In this document: positions 22,291 through 33,170 of the stretch, piece after piece
How the letters are laid out: every line of letters begins with the position of its first letter
Position numbering within the stretch: the first letter of the stretch is position 1
From: Diorhabda sublineata
Taxonomy: Eukaryota; Arthropoda; Insecta; Coleoptera; Chrysomelidae
NCBI RefSeq assembly: GCF_026230105.1
Contig: NC_079479.1
Coordinates: 32,891,385-32,955,384 of the forward strand
Direction of reading: 5' to 3'
Length of the DNA stretch: 64,000 bases
Notes under the pieces: model-generated
The model's input: only the letters and a program-made list of their open reading frames with translations
Databases searched by the model: none
What the model was told of the DNA's origin: nothing
Position numbers and translations under genes: made by a program

Positions 22291-24734
22291 GATCAAAACG
22301 TTTGTTTTGTATTCGCTAAAGATTTTATATAGTCACATAGCCAAAAAGATAGTGTTTGATTGGAAAATAAGAAACGAGCAACATTGAGAAGGGAGAAAAC
22401 AGTTGATACAGACCATCGCAAGGTAATTTTGTTACAGAATAAAAACTTTTGGTTGGTCCAATAAATCAACTCCATTATTGTGTGGCCGAAGAAATCGATG
22501 ATTGGAGTGAACTTCAAATGGATTACACAGATTCATAGCCAGAGATTTTTTGGACCAAGAAGAACGTGAAAACAATTTCTTTATCGTTAAGATAGCCTCA
22601 CATGACTGGGCTCTGGGTCTAGATTTCCGTTCGGCAATTAACGGGAAGATTATTACAAAGTAAATAATGAATATATAATGCAATTAGGAGCCATTTAACC
22701 ATCTTAAGCACAACCCAAAAATAAAATGAAATTAGCTGTTGATAAAGCAGTTGTCACAACAATCGTTTTATTCAAAATTTTTCACATAAATATTGAAAAT
22801 TGGCGAGAATTTGATTAGAAAATTCTACCGAAACAAGAAAAACAAAAACAGTTGAATGGAGAGCGAGAGATAAAGAAGTAGTCACTAAATATAAGTCTGA
22901 GAATAAGTGACAAGAATATTGGTTTTTCTTTAGAGCATGGATAAATAAGAATCTTCAATTGTTTGGAATACTCTTTTTCCAAATGTTAATAGGGGTTCCA
23001 ATAGAAAAAAAACTACTATTTTCATTGTTGATTCACAAATGTCAAGTTTTATTTTGGAACTGTTGAAAATAAAAATAAAATTTCAAAGATATACAATTAT
23101 TAGATTACTAATTATTTGGATAATGAGATCATCTTGAAATTAAGATTGTAATGTTTACACTGGTTAAATATTGCATTAGAAATATTTAATTATTTTTTCA
23201 TAATTCAAGTATTGCGTTAGCAAACGTTTCACAATTGTAAATATTAAATTTAAGTTCGACTAAAAATATTTTCCGAAAAACTTTTTATTAACTACTACAA
23301 AATGAACATTCCAAAATTTCATTTTGAATTATATTTGTGAGTAATATAATCTACTTGTTTCCTGAGTTAAAAAAGTTCTATCGAAAATCAGTCCTGTGGA
23401 TAAATAAAATGTACTTACTAATTTTGTAAAAAGTGAAGTACTGAACTTACCTAGAAAAGAAAAAAAAATAAGAATAAGTATACGTATAATTGTTATAAAT
23501 TGTGACAAATGAATATTTTTATCAACAGAAAAAAAAAACATGTCGAGCGATTTTACCAAATTTTATGTTTCCAGCCAAATTAATGATAGAAATATTTGTC
23601 CCTCAAGGAAGTGGAATATTTTTTTTGCAGTATAAATTTAAGACTTGACAAAATTGTTTCCGTATTGACATTAAGGCATTTTTTCGGATTCCGAAATTGA
23701 TTTTTCTATTTTTTTTTATCATTTTTTTTTAATCTCAGCTTACAGGATAAATAACAAAATGGCGTAACATACGTACTATACTTGATATATTTATAAGGAA
23801 CAAGCGTATTCATCGTCGAGAAGAATGCTATTAATATGACAAAGCATCAGAATTTGACAAACAGAAATCGTAGAAAATAAATTTAAATATTCACATAATT
23901 TATTTTTTCTATTTTGCACCTATACCATAGTCAGTATGATACAACAACAAGTGTCATACTGAGTTCCAATACGATATGCAAAATTTGAAATTTTAATGTT
24001 GGCAATAGTGACCTGTCAATGTTAAATGTCAAGTAAAAGAACCAAGTTATTCATGGCGTCTGTCACGTTACGTAATTCTGGAGGTGTGCCATTGAATTCT
24101 TCACCAATTTTCTTGTAAACTTTCGATTATTTTAAATATAACGTGCCGGTTCGACGCCTGTCTATTTTGATCATAATTTTTCAACTGATGGTATACGTCG
24201 AAGTCGTATCAAAATTTTTAAATTTGGTTTTTGTTGTGGTGATGCAAGTTCATTCTATTTTCTATTTCTGACTTCTTCATTTTAGATGTGTACAATATAG
24301 AACTAATATATGAATGGAATTTTAACATAATATAAAGAATTATGCCTTTAGTATGAACAATTTGTGACGTGTTCGGAACATTTATAATTATAAGGTGAAA
24401 TAAAAGATCAAGATAACATTTTACACGTGAATTACGGTCTATATTTGTTTTAACATTCATATTTAAAATGTTGAATTCAAATGTTCTTGGAAACGTAATG
24501 GAAAATACACAGCTATTATTATAACTATCTGACATTAATTATTTATATGAAAGCTATTAACGAATAGGCATATTTGCAGATGTTTGACCTCCTTATAATG
24601 TAATTAGAATGTGTATTTACCGAATATGTATATTATTAGAAACAATGACGCTATATAAAGAAATAGGTCAATGGATAAAAATATTTATTCTAATTTCTGT
24701 ATTCAATTAACTACAAATGGGTAATGTGAAGTGG
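22291..24734. other. Non-coding stretch, 2.4 kb
   Basis: The interval could contain the missing N-terminal half of the minus-strand mariner, but I see no helix-turn-helix or DET motif. The rest is A+T-rich with short homopolymer runs (for example 23700-23735). Minus-strand open runs such as 22432-22683 and 24218-24535 have no recognisable domain. Confidence 0.4.
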
Positions 24735-25575
24735 TAGTTTGAGTTTTGAGAAGAGGAACTAGTCAACAGACACATTTATATCATCTATCGGCTAAAAACC
24801 TTTGCTTAGATGTGCTAATTTTGAGTTTCATTAAAAAATATCAGTTCTCTCAATTGAAAGTAATTAATTAGAGAATTTTGAGAAGAAAAACAGTTGATAT
24901 GCTCAATTATGTCATCCATTTACTAAAAACCTGTGCTTAGAGGTGCAAAATTTTGAGAAATAGATATCAGTCGTCTTTTTAAAGCTTTTCATACATTAAA
25001 AATGACAACTACGAAGCGCTAATTTTAGTTTTAAGAACAAGACAAAGTCGACAGGCTCATTTATATCGTCTGTACACTGAAAATAGGTGCTCAGAGATAC
25101 TCATTCTTAGATTTGTAAATAATCTGCTTCTTCATTCATTAGAAATGAGTATAAGGTTGTGAGTTTTGAAAAGAAAAACCAGTCGATAACCAGTCAACTT
25201 GAAATAGTTGTTTTTAATAATAAAATAGTTTGATTTTTGGAAAAAGAAAAGAAAAAATAATTGTGCTCTTTTTTTTCATCTAGTCAACTAAAAACGCGTA
25301 CACGTCGATTGTTTTTTGTCTGCTGAGAAGACTAGTACGAGATTTTGTGTTTTGGAGAGACGTGATCGTTTATATAATCTTTTCAATGAAATCGAATGCT
25401 TAGAGGTAATAATTTTGACTTTTGTCGAAATCAAACAACTTTATATACTTTATAAACTGAAAATATGTCCTACGAGGGTGTAATCTGAATTTCGAGAAGA
25501 GAAAACACTCATTTATCTCATCTTTTCAATGGAACCGAGAAAATAATTTTGTGTTTTGTGGAAAAATCAAATTCA
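24735..25575. repeat. Degenerate tandem repeat, period about 140 bp
   Basis: Recurring landmarks appear in the same order: TTTTGAGAAGA, then AGTCGACA-like, then CATTTATATCATCT, then CTAAAAACCTGTGCTTAG, then GTGCTAATTTTGAG. Units begin at about 24738, 24872, 25022 and 25158, with weaker ones near 25345 and 25486. Similarity between units is low and spacing varies from about 134 to 150 bp. This is an old, unhomogenised array, in contrast to the two young arrays in the window. Confidence 0.6.
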
Positions 25576-26189
25576 TTTTGCTATTCTTAGATTCAAAAAC
25601 AAATAACGTGCTTATTGAAATTGCACCTCCAGATACAAAACTTGAATGTTATTGAATATTATAATATATTGAGAATTTTCCATATTTCAATCCACGATAA
25701 AGAAACTTATTCGCCCTTCATTTTATGTAATGAATGTCGTAATTTGAAATTTCACAGCTAGGGAAAACATAATTTCAACTTGTATCAACTAACATGCAAA
25801 TATATTGATTAATGTTTTTGTTCATAATGGTAAATGAGTGTTAACCCTTTATTTCAGTACCAATACGTACCAACTTATATAAAGATTATATCTCAAAACA
25901 TTCGACTGTAATAACACATGCTGTTTGATATATCATGCGGCGTTTAATGAGTTTTCACTAATTGAACTTATTTCAGTGGTTTGAATATGATAGAAGTGAT
26001 TGCTCGGTTACTGCCGTCACATTCATACATTTAGTCTTATTACTACACTAATAATTGGAGAGTCAAAATATCCAAAATACTCTCATCAACGAAATATAGA
26101 AATTGATTAGATTAATCCATAGACTATCAACAAAAATGAAGAATCTAAAGAAGAACTGAAACATCTTCGAAAATACCCTTCGGTAAAAA
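25576..26189. other. Non-coding stretch
   Basis: No feature recognised. The sequence is A+T-rich and separates the degenerate tandem array from a cluster of transposon remnants. Confidence 0.45.
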
Positions 26190-26350
26190 GTTACAGAAAC
26201 CTTCAAAGATTGGGGTGGTTTTGGTATACTAAAAATATGCCGGAGAATAGATTAGCAAAAAGGATAATTGATGAAGAAGAAGTAGATACAATGAATTGCA
26301 GTGCAAAAGTAGTGGATCACAACCTGTAGAAAAGAATGTGAAAGCAGTTG
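26190..26350 (+). pseudogene. LINE ORF2 C-terminal fragment
   Basis: The frame from about 26200 reads QRLGWFWYTKNMPENRLAKR followed by IIDEEEVD. The common LINE form is LRWLGHV.RMPENRLPK.I, close to the C-terminus of RTE-like proteins. Only about 30 residues are recognisable, and the frame then meets stops. A Penelope-like piece begins about 60 bp downstream, so the LINE may be truncated there. Confidence 0.55.
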
Positions 26351-26420
26351 AAGACGCAAAAGAATGTACCTTAAACACCTGTAGCTTTATAAATATTGAA
26401 ATTAGTTTTTTGACGGGTAC

Positions 26421-26455
26421 AAAATTTGACGTTTCGACCAATTTCGGCGAAGCTG
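26421..26455 (-). repeat. Penelope-like terminal motif, second copy
   Basis: On the minus strand this reads CGCC, GAAATT, GGTC and GAAACGTCAAA. GGTCGAAACGTC is the 3' half of the hammerhead-type core frequent in Penelope-like termini, and the block matches the minus-strand copy at 3561-3593. The CTGANGA half has decayed beyond recognition. Confidence 0.4.
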
Positions 26456-26590
26456 GTACAAATTATACTAAAGTCAAAACTCTCAGAAGCAAACGCACCC
26501 AGAAAAGCCTTAGTCTGCTTAATTTACTAATATCAATAATGAATCCTCAACTTCTTTAGTTTCAGATCCAATCAGATAGATCAGACGATA

Positions 26591-27080
26591 AGGCCGGGCA
26601 CAAGTTGAGACGCAGTGAACACGTTCAGGGCAGTACTGCGCAAAGAAAGGCAACTGTGTGGCGCAGTTGCATATTGAGACACAGTTTTCGTTACTAGTTC
26701 ACTGCTGGACGTGTTTTCTCCTCTTCAATTTTTTCCTAACATGTGAGTCGAATTCTGATGAGGAGTTCTTAACAATACTTCTACTGCACCAGAAGTCAAG
26801 TTCGAAGCGGTCCAGAAGTGAATTTATGAAGACAAACTCACGGGGAATTTGCGCTGACGAGGGAGCTCTCGAATGAACATTTTAATGATTGTTTCCGTCT
26901 TAGCCGAGCTGAGTTCGATGAAGTTCACAATATGATTAAACATATAATTTACTCCGAGGGATGCAATGCTCAACCAGCAATTGGAATTACAGAAAAACTG
27001 ACTATTTTCTTCGCGATATTCCATTTTCCACGAGTTACAGGAGTTTGCTGTCCTGCACGTGTTTTAACTTGCGCCCGGTC
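26591..27080 (+). pseudogene. PIF/Harbinger-type transposase, 5' portion
   Basis: The frame through 26820-27000 reads LTRELSNEHFNDCFRLSRAE, then FDEVHNMIKHIIYSEGCNA and IGITEKLTI. A one-frame shift then gives YFLRDIPFSTSYRSLL (about 27000-27048). PIF/Harbinger transposases begin with F...FR(L/M)....F..L...I, followed by LAI.LR(Y/F)LATG.S(Y/F)RSL before the first catalytic Asp, so the order fits. The possible 5' terminus GGCCGGGCACA at 26591 resembles the G/C-rich ends of this superfamily, but no target duplication is clear. The catalytic DDE region is absent after 27080, so this is a truncated, frameshifted relic. Confidence 0.6.
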
Positions 27081-28139
27081 TAATATTTGACTCAAACTAG
27101 TACAGAGGACAATGGAAACTGTAGTATCGGAAAAATTGATAGTATGAATCACTAAAAAACTTAGTACATAGTAGTAAAATTGAAAAAAGAACTTTGAATT
27201 AGAAAAAATTGGCGGGAACTGCTCAAAACGATTAGACTTGACTAACAAGCAACGACGTATGATGTTTTTGTTTCATCAGAGATATATAATATAATAAAGA
27301 GGCGAAATAAGCATTTTAAACAAAATTTTTACCTACAAATCTATATATTATTTATTGATTTGATGCTGTTGAGATCCGGTTAGCGCGACTAATTGTTTCA
27401 AAGTGATACTCTGAACGAATAATATGCGATGTTCGACCAGAAGCACCGATATTCATTACTTTTCCAATCGATATTCTCATTACACGTACCATTGAAGGTA
27501 CTTCATTTGCAATAAGACGCAATAATATTTCGAAGGCAGATAATACAATTTGATAAAAGCTGAATATAAATGAATCGTTATAACCATTAACGACAAAATA
27601 AATTGTAAATGGTTACCAGGCTAGTTCGTTCAGTACAACAGAGAATATCAAATTAATAATCCAATTTCCATTACGGTCCAAATAAATAATAAATAAACTA
27701 TTAAAGTTTAAGACTCCGTCTATTAGAGATTAAATCAGTCATAAATGTATGAATTGTGATAACTACGATTGCAGATTCGATCTGTGGAATTTATTTATCG
27801 GTAGCCGGGAAATAAAATCAATTTTATGACGAAGTTTGCAGGTTCTGTTGTTGTATTCTACAAACACCTGTGCTTTTGGTTTTAATTACTGATTTCAAAA
27901 GTTACGAGGCTCGACAGAACAGAAACGAGAATATGCGTGAAGCGTTAAATAGAAAATTACAGTGCAGTACGGACTCGTTTAGGTAAAATGTCTCCTACAC
28001 GAGATTAAAATCCGTTTAGTAATTTGAAATTATCTTTTTACGTGGGTACAAATATTTAACTAAATCCACCCTTTCTTTTAAAAATTATTTCAAGTATTTT
28101 CTCCTACACAATGTAAATTCCGTTCTGATTCATCAGATC
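27081..28139. other. Non-coding stretch
   Basis: No DDE continuation of the Harbinger relic and no other gene is recognisable. The region is A+T-rich and has no tandem structure. Confidence 0.4.
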
Positions 28140-28890
28140 TGCTGCTGCTGCCAATATATTCTGCAATGTTTACAGACAAAAGGCCATGAGTGATTCAATG
28201 ATTAGAATATGGGTCAGTCTGTTCAATTTTTGACGTGACAAGTACACGATGTGGACACCTGTCTTTGGTTAATGATGAACTGGTTCACGCAATTGAAGAG
28301 AAGTTTTAGCAAAATTTTAAATTTACAATTCATGAAATTGTTGAAAACTTCTGAACAACATGGAATACAAAAAACAAATGGATGGATAATGTATTTCAGG
28401 TTTTTATACACTGCAATGAAGACGGTGACGAGTTTCTTTGTTGGAGGAAAAACTAAATGGTATTCAATGGAATGGTTTTACACTTCTCATCACCAAGAAA
28501 ATCTTGACGTCGTGAAAACTTTAGTGCACCGTTTTTGGAGACATTTTGCTTATCTATTTCTGATTAAGACCATTAAGAAATTGCGCCACGCTATACAGAA
28601 TAAGCATCAATTTTTCATAATGCCCTCACTGTAAATGTGAGAAAAGAACTCCTACAGGACTTTGGGACGTATTGGATCATCCTCCAGATAGCCCGGGCCT
28701 CGCTCTTAGCGACCTTCATCTCTTCTTACATATAAAATCTTTCCTTTGTGGTCAACACAACATCAACATGGTTCAAAACTCAAGCGACAACCTTCTACGA
28801 AGATGGCATACAAAAACTTGTGCCACGCTATGACAAGTGCCTACAAAATTCTGGAAGTAGAAAATTAGTTCAACAATTGTAGATCTTCGT
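28140..28890 (+). pseudogene. Mariner-type transposase relic, first catalytic Asp deleted
   Basis: Motifs run in order across all three frames. AMSDSMIRIWV (about 28190) is the second helix of the N-terminal domain. SLVNDELVHAIEEKF (28262-28306) and FTIHEIV follow. DGDEFL (about 28428) is joined directly to a later segment, so the GDETW motif with the first catalytic Asp is missing. SMEWFYTS follows, then KKLRHAIQNK (about 28575), SDLHLFLH (third Asp region, about 28710), and FYEDGIQKLVPRYDKCLQNS (about 28797-28857) as the conserved C-terminus. This lineage differs from the minus-strand mariner at 32.4 kb. It is not functional. Confidence 0.85.
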
Positions 28891-28989
28891 ACAATAAATG
28901 TTCTGTATCTTCAACAATTTTTTTATATTGATAACATCTTTTTGGTGATATGCCAGGAGGCAATTGTGTGTTCTGGGGTATTCACAATA

Positions 28990-29990
28990 ACGATTGCTGC
29001 TTTCATATCTTTTTAATAGTTTTCCTAGTGGTACCTGGTACCCTTTTTGCTCATCTGCTTTCTAATATTCTACCTGAGTTACTAGTTCTTCTTTGATATC
29101 CAGATTTCTCATTCTATCTCTTAATATTAATTGTTCTTAGCGTTTTCATTTACGTTGTTGTCTTTATTTTTTTTTTTGGCTTTTAATTCCGTTGCATACG
29201 TGAAAATATGTCGTATGATGTTTTGTAGATTATTATCTTGGTATATGCTGCTATAATGACAATTTATTCGCTGTATTTTTTATATAAGTTAAAAACTTTA
29301 CTCGAGTTTTTCCCAAATTCACATATTTTTTTGCTGCTTAATCAATTCGACGCATTTTCATCTATGTTTATCACTATTTATGCTAGTAACTTTGAATATA
29401 TTTTTTTCCTTTTAATAGAATTCTGTCATGGTGTTGTATTTCGAATATTTAACATCTTCTTGAATCTCTGAGCTCCAGCTCACATACCATCTGTTTGGTG
29501 GTTTGTTTGTTTTTTTGTCCTTGATGCTTTTATCGTGTTTGTTCCATCTTCTATTTAGTAGGCGCTATAGATATCTTCATCCTCTGGCACTAGTCCAGCA
29601 ACCACATAACACTTTTAATGATTATACAACCTGTGTTGAATTTGTTGACGTTTTTGTTTCTTTTCATGATACTATTGAATAGTGTAGTGTCTCCCTGTTT
29701 TATCATATTCATCATCTGTACTTCCTTGGACAGTTTCGAACTGATTTTAATCCTTGTTATATAATTTCGGTGTTCAGTGCTTCAATAATATTTCAATATT
29801 TATGTTTTATCAATGGTCAAGAAAACATATCAGCATGGGCTTGTTGATATGAATATTGATGTCTTCTGTCTGAATCCGTGTTGTTTTCCCGACGTTGGAT
29901 TCTCATAACTACGATTTTAGCGAGAAGTTTCAACACTTTGTTTATTATGTTCCCCAATTATTTTGTTTATAATTGATATTTTAGGAAAAG
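28990..29990 (-). pseudogene. Minus-strand LINE reverse transcriptase relic
   Basis: Read from high to low coordinates, the order is LLAKIVVMRIQRRE (about 29930-29885; usual form L.KI...R.), a stretch fitting the TDHIF block, SKLSKEV, IKQGDTTLFNSIMKR (about 29705-29660; usual form VRQGD.LSP.LFN.VM), then much later DIKEELVTQVEY, KADEQKGYQVPLGKLLKR (about 29100-29010). The IKQGD..LFN block is the RT segment just before the catalytic palm. Stops and shifts are frequent and the palm aspartates are not visible. The last segment is shared with the relic at 37560-38060, so both belong to one family. Confidence 0.65.
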
Positions 29991-30744
29991 ACACATATTT
30001 GATAGAGATATTGTCCGCCAATGGAAAATATTAAACAAAATTTAATGAGAAAGTCCAAATGAAAACTTATTGTTAATTAAATTAGACTTTATAGCCACTA
30101 TATTCGGTTCGAACCAATATATTATGTTTTGTAATTGGTTTCGAATTCATACAATTGGATTATTTCTGTTTCGTTTATAAAAATGATATTTGCTTTTACG
30201 ACTGAATTAATTGTATCAAGTGAAACCAACTTTAGGGTAAACATTCATGTATAGAAATCCTTTAATAATTCGAAATTAATTTACATTCATAATTATTAAT
30301 CTTCCTTATGCCCCATGTGTTTCATTAATAATTAATGGAAAAATAAGGAAACTACGAAAATTTCCATTAATATCAACATTAACAAAAACATCATTTACTA
30401 TAACTGATTATAAGAAATGATAAATTTACTCACTGGGACACAATCAATATCAAAGAATCTTCACAGAGAAAGTTTTTGTTTTACTTATTCTTAATTGTAA
30501 ATTTTGATAGCAAAAAGTTACAAAGTTTGTTGGTCCTTCCCAGATCAAATCATCGAAGATCAAAGTTACCAAAACCCTATTTTTATATTGTTATATATAT
30601 TCTTTTACATGTATCTTTTCACTCAGCGCAATGCGCTTATTAATATTAATTGTTCTATGCCACTAAAACCAAAATATGATGCAAGATCTCGATCGTACTA
30701 TGCACAACCGTTCTTGGAAATGATTGACCATACATCAAAAAATT
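29991..30744. other. Non-coding stretch
   Basis: A+T-rich, no gene. The palindrome GGTTCGAACC at about 30110 was checked as a possible tRNA T-loop and rejected. The open run beginning at 30504 may be partly Penelope-like near its end, but upstream of 30745 nothing is recognisable. Confidence 0.4.
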
Positions 30745-31010
30745 GTTCGAGGACAAACGAACCTAACTTACCAAAATACACAAAAAGAAACATTTTTTAG
30801 AATATTCCACTAATCTACAATCCAGAATAAAAAAAATTGCAATAGTTTATATTGGGCAAACATCACAATATTTATGAGATAGATTAAATCACGTATTCAA
30901 CAAATGTCTAATGATGGTCACTGACAATATAAAATGAAATTTCACAAAGAGTAGTCATTCGATATTCGAAAGACAATAAAAACTTTCAAGATGACTTGTG
31001 AGTTTCTCGA
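30745..31010 (+). pseudogene. Penelope-like retroelement, GIY-YIG end, copy 1
   Basis: At 30842-30892 the frame reads IVYIGQTSQYL, TGA, DRLNH. YIG followed by QT..YL..R.N is the start of the GIY-YIG nuclease domain that Penelope-like reverse transcriptases carry at the C-terminus. The preceding LIYNPE and the nucleotides TCTACAATCCAGAA are shared with the second copy at 33045-33170. The TGA inside the domain and stops downstream show it is dead. The reverse transcriptase part is not recognisable upstream. Confidence 0.65.
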
Positions 31011-32394
31011 GAATTGGAAACAATATGTACGTGTTATTATCATGATTATGGTCCGCCCAATTTTATTGACAAAGGATCTCCATTCCCTTCTGTTTTTTGT
31101 TATTTCTGTCGCCTTTGTCCATGTTAATTTTATCTGTTTCAGTTCTTTCATAACTCGTAGGCATTTGTTGATGAATGTTTGAGTTTTCTAGAACATCTTT
31201 CTATTATATTTCGTCCCCATATAACGGAACAGATGTACTTATTGGGAAACGTCAAAAGCTCCCAATATTTCCTATCTTGAGCAATAGATTAACATCTCGA
31301 AATTATGCTTTTTTTTTCAAATAAATGTTAGAATTTCATACTATATCATCCCATTTATTGTGAGCGTTCGTGTTTGTATACAACAGCTACTTTGTCATTC
31401 CGTTTAACAACTAAAAACTTTAATGCAGGAAGTGATAAAAAGAGTTGAAAGTTTTGATCCCTCTTACTTCAAAGCTCTCTCTTATATAGTCGAAAACAAT
31501 CCTTTAATAACTTAGCTTCAATCTTAAAGCCGTTACTACAATATGACAGTGCCGTAGGACACGTTCAAAAAATTCATGAACTATTATTATATCATTATGA
31601 AAGTTCTCATTTTCTCGCACTCAATGAAAAAGTCTTTTCTTGTTACAAGGACCAGATAGTTTTTTGGCTGCCATCAATAATATTGTCAAGAATTTCTTGT
31701 CTTTGTGTGAACCTTTTGGTAAATCATATGATACATTCAATCTTATAATTTACTAATGTAAATATATTAATTAAAGCATAATAATGAAATATTTTGTATA
31801 GAAGAAATAAATTAGTCACTTTTAATATTGATTCATTTTGAATTATTCATTGTCTGGACGTGATGAATGTCCAGGTGTAAGAAAAGTCGTATGGTGTTTA
31901 GTCACCAACGAATACCAATCGTACGAGTTAAATCGACGAATGACGACAATATCTGATAGATATACAAAGCTTTAAGTAATCGACTCGATTTTTCAAACGT
32001 AGAAACCAATAGGAAACGTATAATATCTTTAATAATTTATATCCTAACCGAAATTCGGCATCAACAATTACTGTAATTTTGTAAAAAGTTTAATCTAAGA
32101 ATCGATATATAAAACTCATATTTCTATAAACATTATCAAAATGATGTCCAGCAAAAAATTGGTAGATTATAGAGTAAAAGAATAGAGAATCTGATAGTTC
32201 ATCAACAAGGACTAAATGATTACTGAATCGGATTATCAGGATAAAACAATCCTACGAGAGAATAGAATTGGAAATCTGTCACAAAGCCCAAGGTAATCTC
32301 AATCTAGGAGGATGGTTCCAGCAGTAACTGGCCCTACAAAGAAAACAAAAAATTTTGGAAAAAAATATATTTATTTTTCAACTTTATCTCCTTA
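31011..32394. other. Non-coding stretch
   Basis: No gene or repeat recognised. Short open runs (30942-31182 on both strands) overlap the tail of the Penelope-like fragment and have no independent support. Confidence 0.4.
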
Positions 32395-33040
32395 TAGTTT
32401 TCTAAGCGATGTTAGATACTCTTTTTATAATAAAAATAGTCAAGCTCCTCAAAATAGCAATTAACTGTTGATATAACCTTTTCATTGTAAGAAAATCTTT
32501 GATCAACAAGCAATTTTTTAAAGTCTGGGAACAGAAAATAACCCGAGGTGCTAAATCTGGCGAATAGGGTATATGAGGTAGCAATTCAAACTTTAATTTA
32601 TTAACTTTGGCTATTGCAATAACGGATGTGTGAGCTAGTGAATTGTCTAAATGAAACAACACTTTCTTCATAGCCAAATTCGGCCGTTTTTGCTTGATTT
32701 CATTGCAATAAGTTCGCCGTTGGTATTTTTTCGTTTTTCAACATAGTCAATGCAATTTATCCCACGCGTATCCCAAAAAATCTACGCCATGACCTTGCCT
32801 GCAGATGGAACGGTCTTTGCCTTCTTTAGATCCGGTTCATTCTATTGTTTTGATTGTTTTTTTTACGGGTCTGAAATGATAGACCCACGTTTCATCCATG
32901 GTTATGAAGCGGCACAAAAATTCGGCTTTATTTCTGTGAAACACTCTATGGAAACATCTATTAAATGCCTACTACGTCTGCTAGCTCACGCACTTTCAAT
33001 CGACGATTACCCAGTTTCGCTTTGGGGATTTCTAACTTAT
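32395..33040 (-). pseudogene. Mariner DD34D transposase relic, nearly full C-terminal two thirds
   Basis: From high to low coordinates: GNRRLKVRELADVVGI (helix-turn-helix, about 33020-32975), FHRNKAEFLCRFITMDETW followed by VYHFRP (first catalytic Asp in DETW, about 32925-32880), a Lys-rich stretch with a stop, KVLFHLDNSLAHTS (second Asp, about 32665-32625; Gln of HQDN is Leu), HIPYSPDLAP, then a frameshift and YFLFPDFKK. The residue that should be the third Asp, in the SD of APSDYF, is changed to a Val codon or lost at the frameshift. The lineage is that of mariners with YSPDLAPSDYFLFP. Immediately downstream of its 5' side, on the opposite strand, lies a Penelope-like fragment. Confidence 0.85.
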
Positions 33041-33044
33041 CAAA

Positions 33045-33170
33045 ATTCCACAGAAAGAACTACTAATCTACAATCCAGAACAACAAAATTAGCAATATGT
33101 TATATTGGACAAACATCACAATATTTGAGAGATAGATTAAACTACGCCACCAGCACTATCAAATGACAGA
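33045..33170 (+). pseudogene. Penelope-like retroelement, GIY-YIG end, copy 2
   Basis: The frame reads TTNLQSRTTKLAICYIGQTS followed by QYLRDRLN (about 33060-33145), without a stop inside the nuclease start, unlike copy 1. The nucleotides are closely alike in both copies over about 80 bases (TCTACAATCCAGAA through AGATAGATTAAA). The frame ends at 33164-33166, well before the domain could be complete, so the element is truncated. It abuts the 5' side of a minus-strand mariner. Confidence 0.7.

Noticed and set aside
24218..24535. 105-codon open run on the minus strand
   Set aside because: No motif, low-complexity Asn/Ile/Lys-rich composition, and no splice or promoter context.
28251..28634. 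127-codon open run on the plus strand taken as a gene
   Set aside because: It mixes true mariner segments with out-of-frame stretches. The real motifs are spread over three frames, so it is part of the mariner relic.
30105..30120. GGTTCGAACC as a tRNA T-loop
   Set aside because: It is a simple palindrome; no acceptor stem, anticodon arm or D-loop can be placed around it.
32750..33166. 138-codon open run on the plus strand, the longest in the window
   Set aside because: Most of it is the antisense of the minus-strand mariner. Only the last 40 or so residues are real, as the Penelope-like GIY-YIG start.
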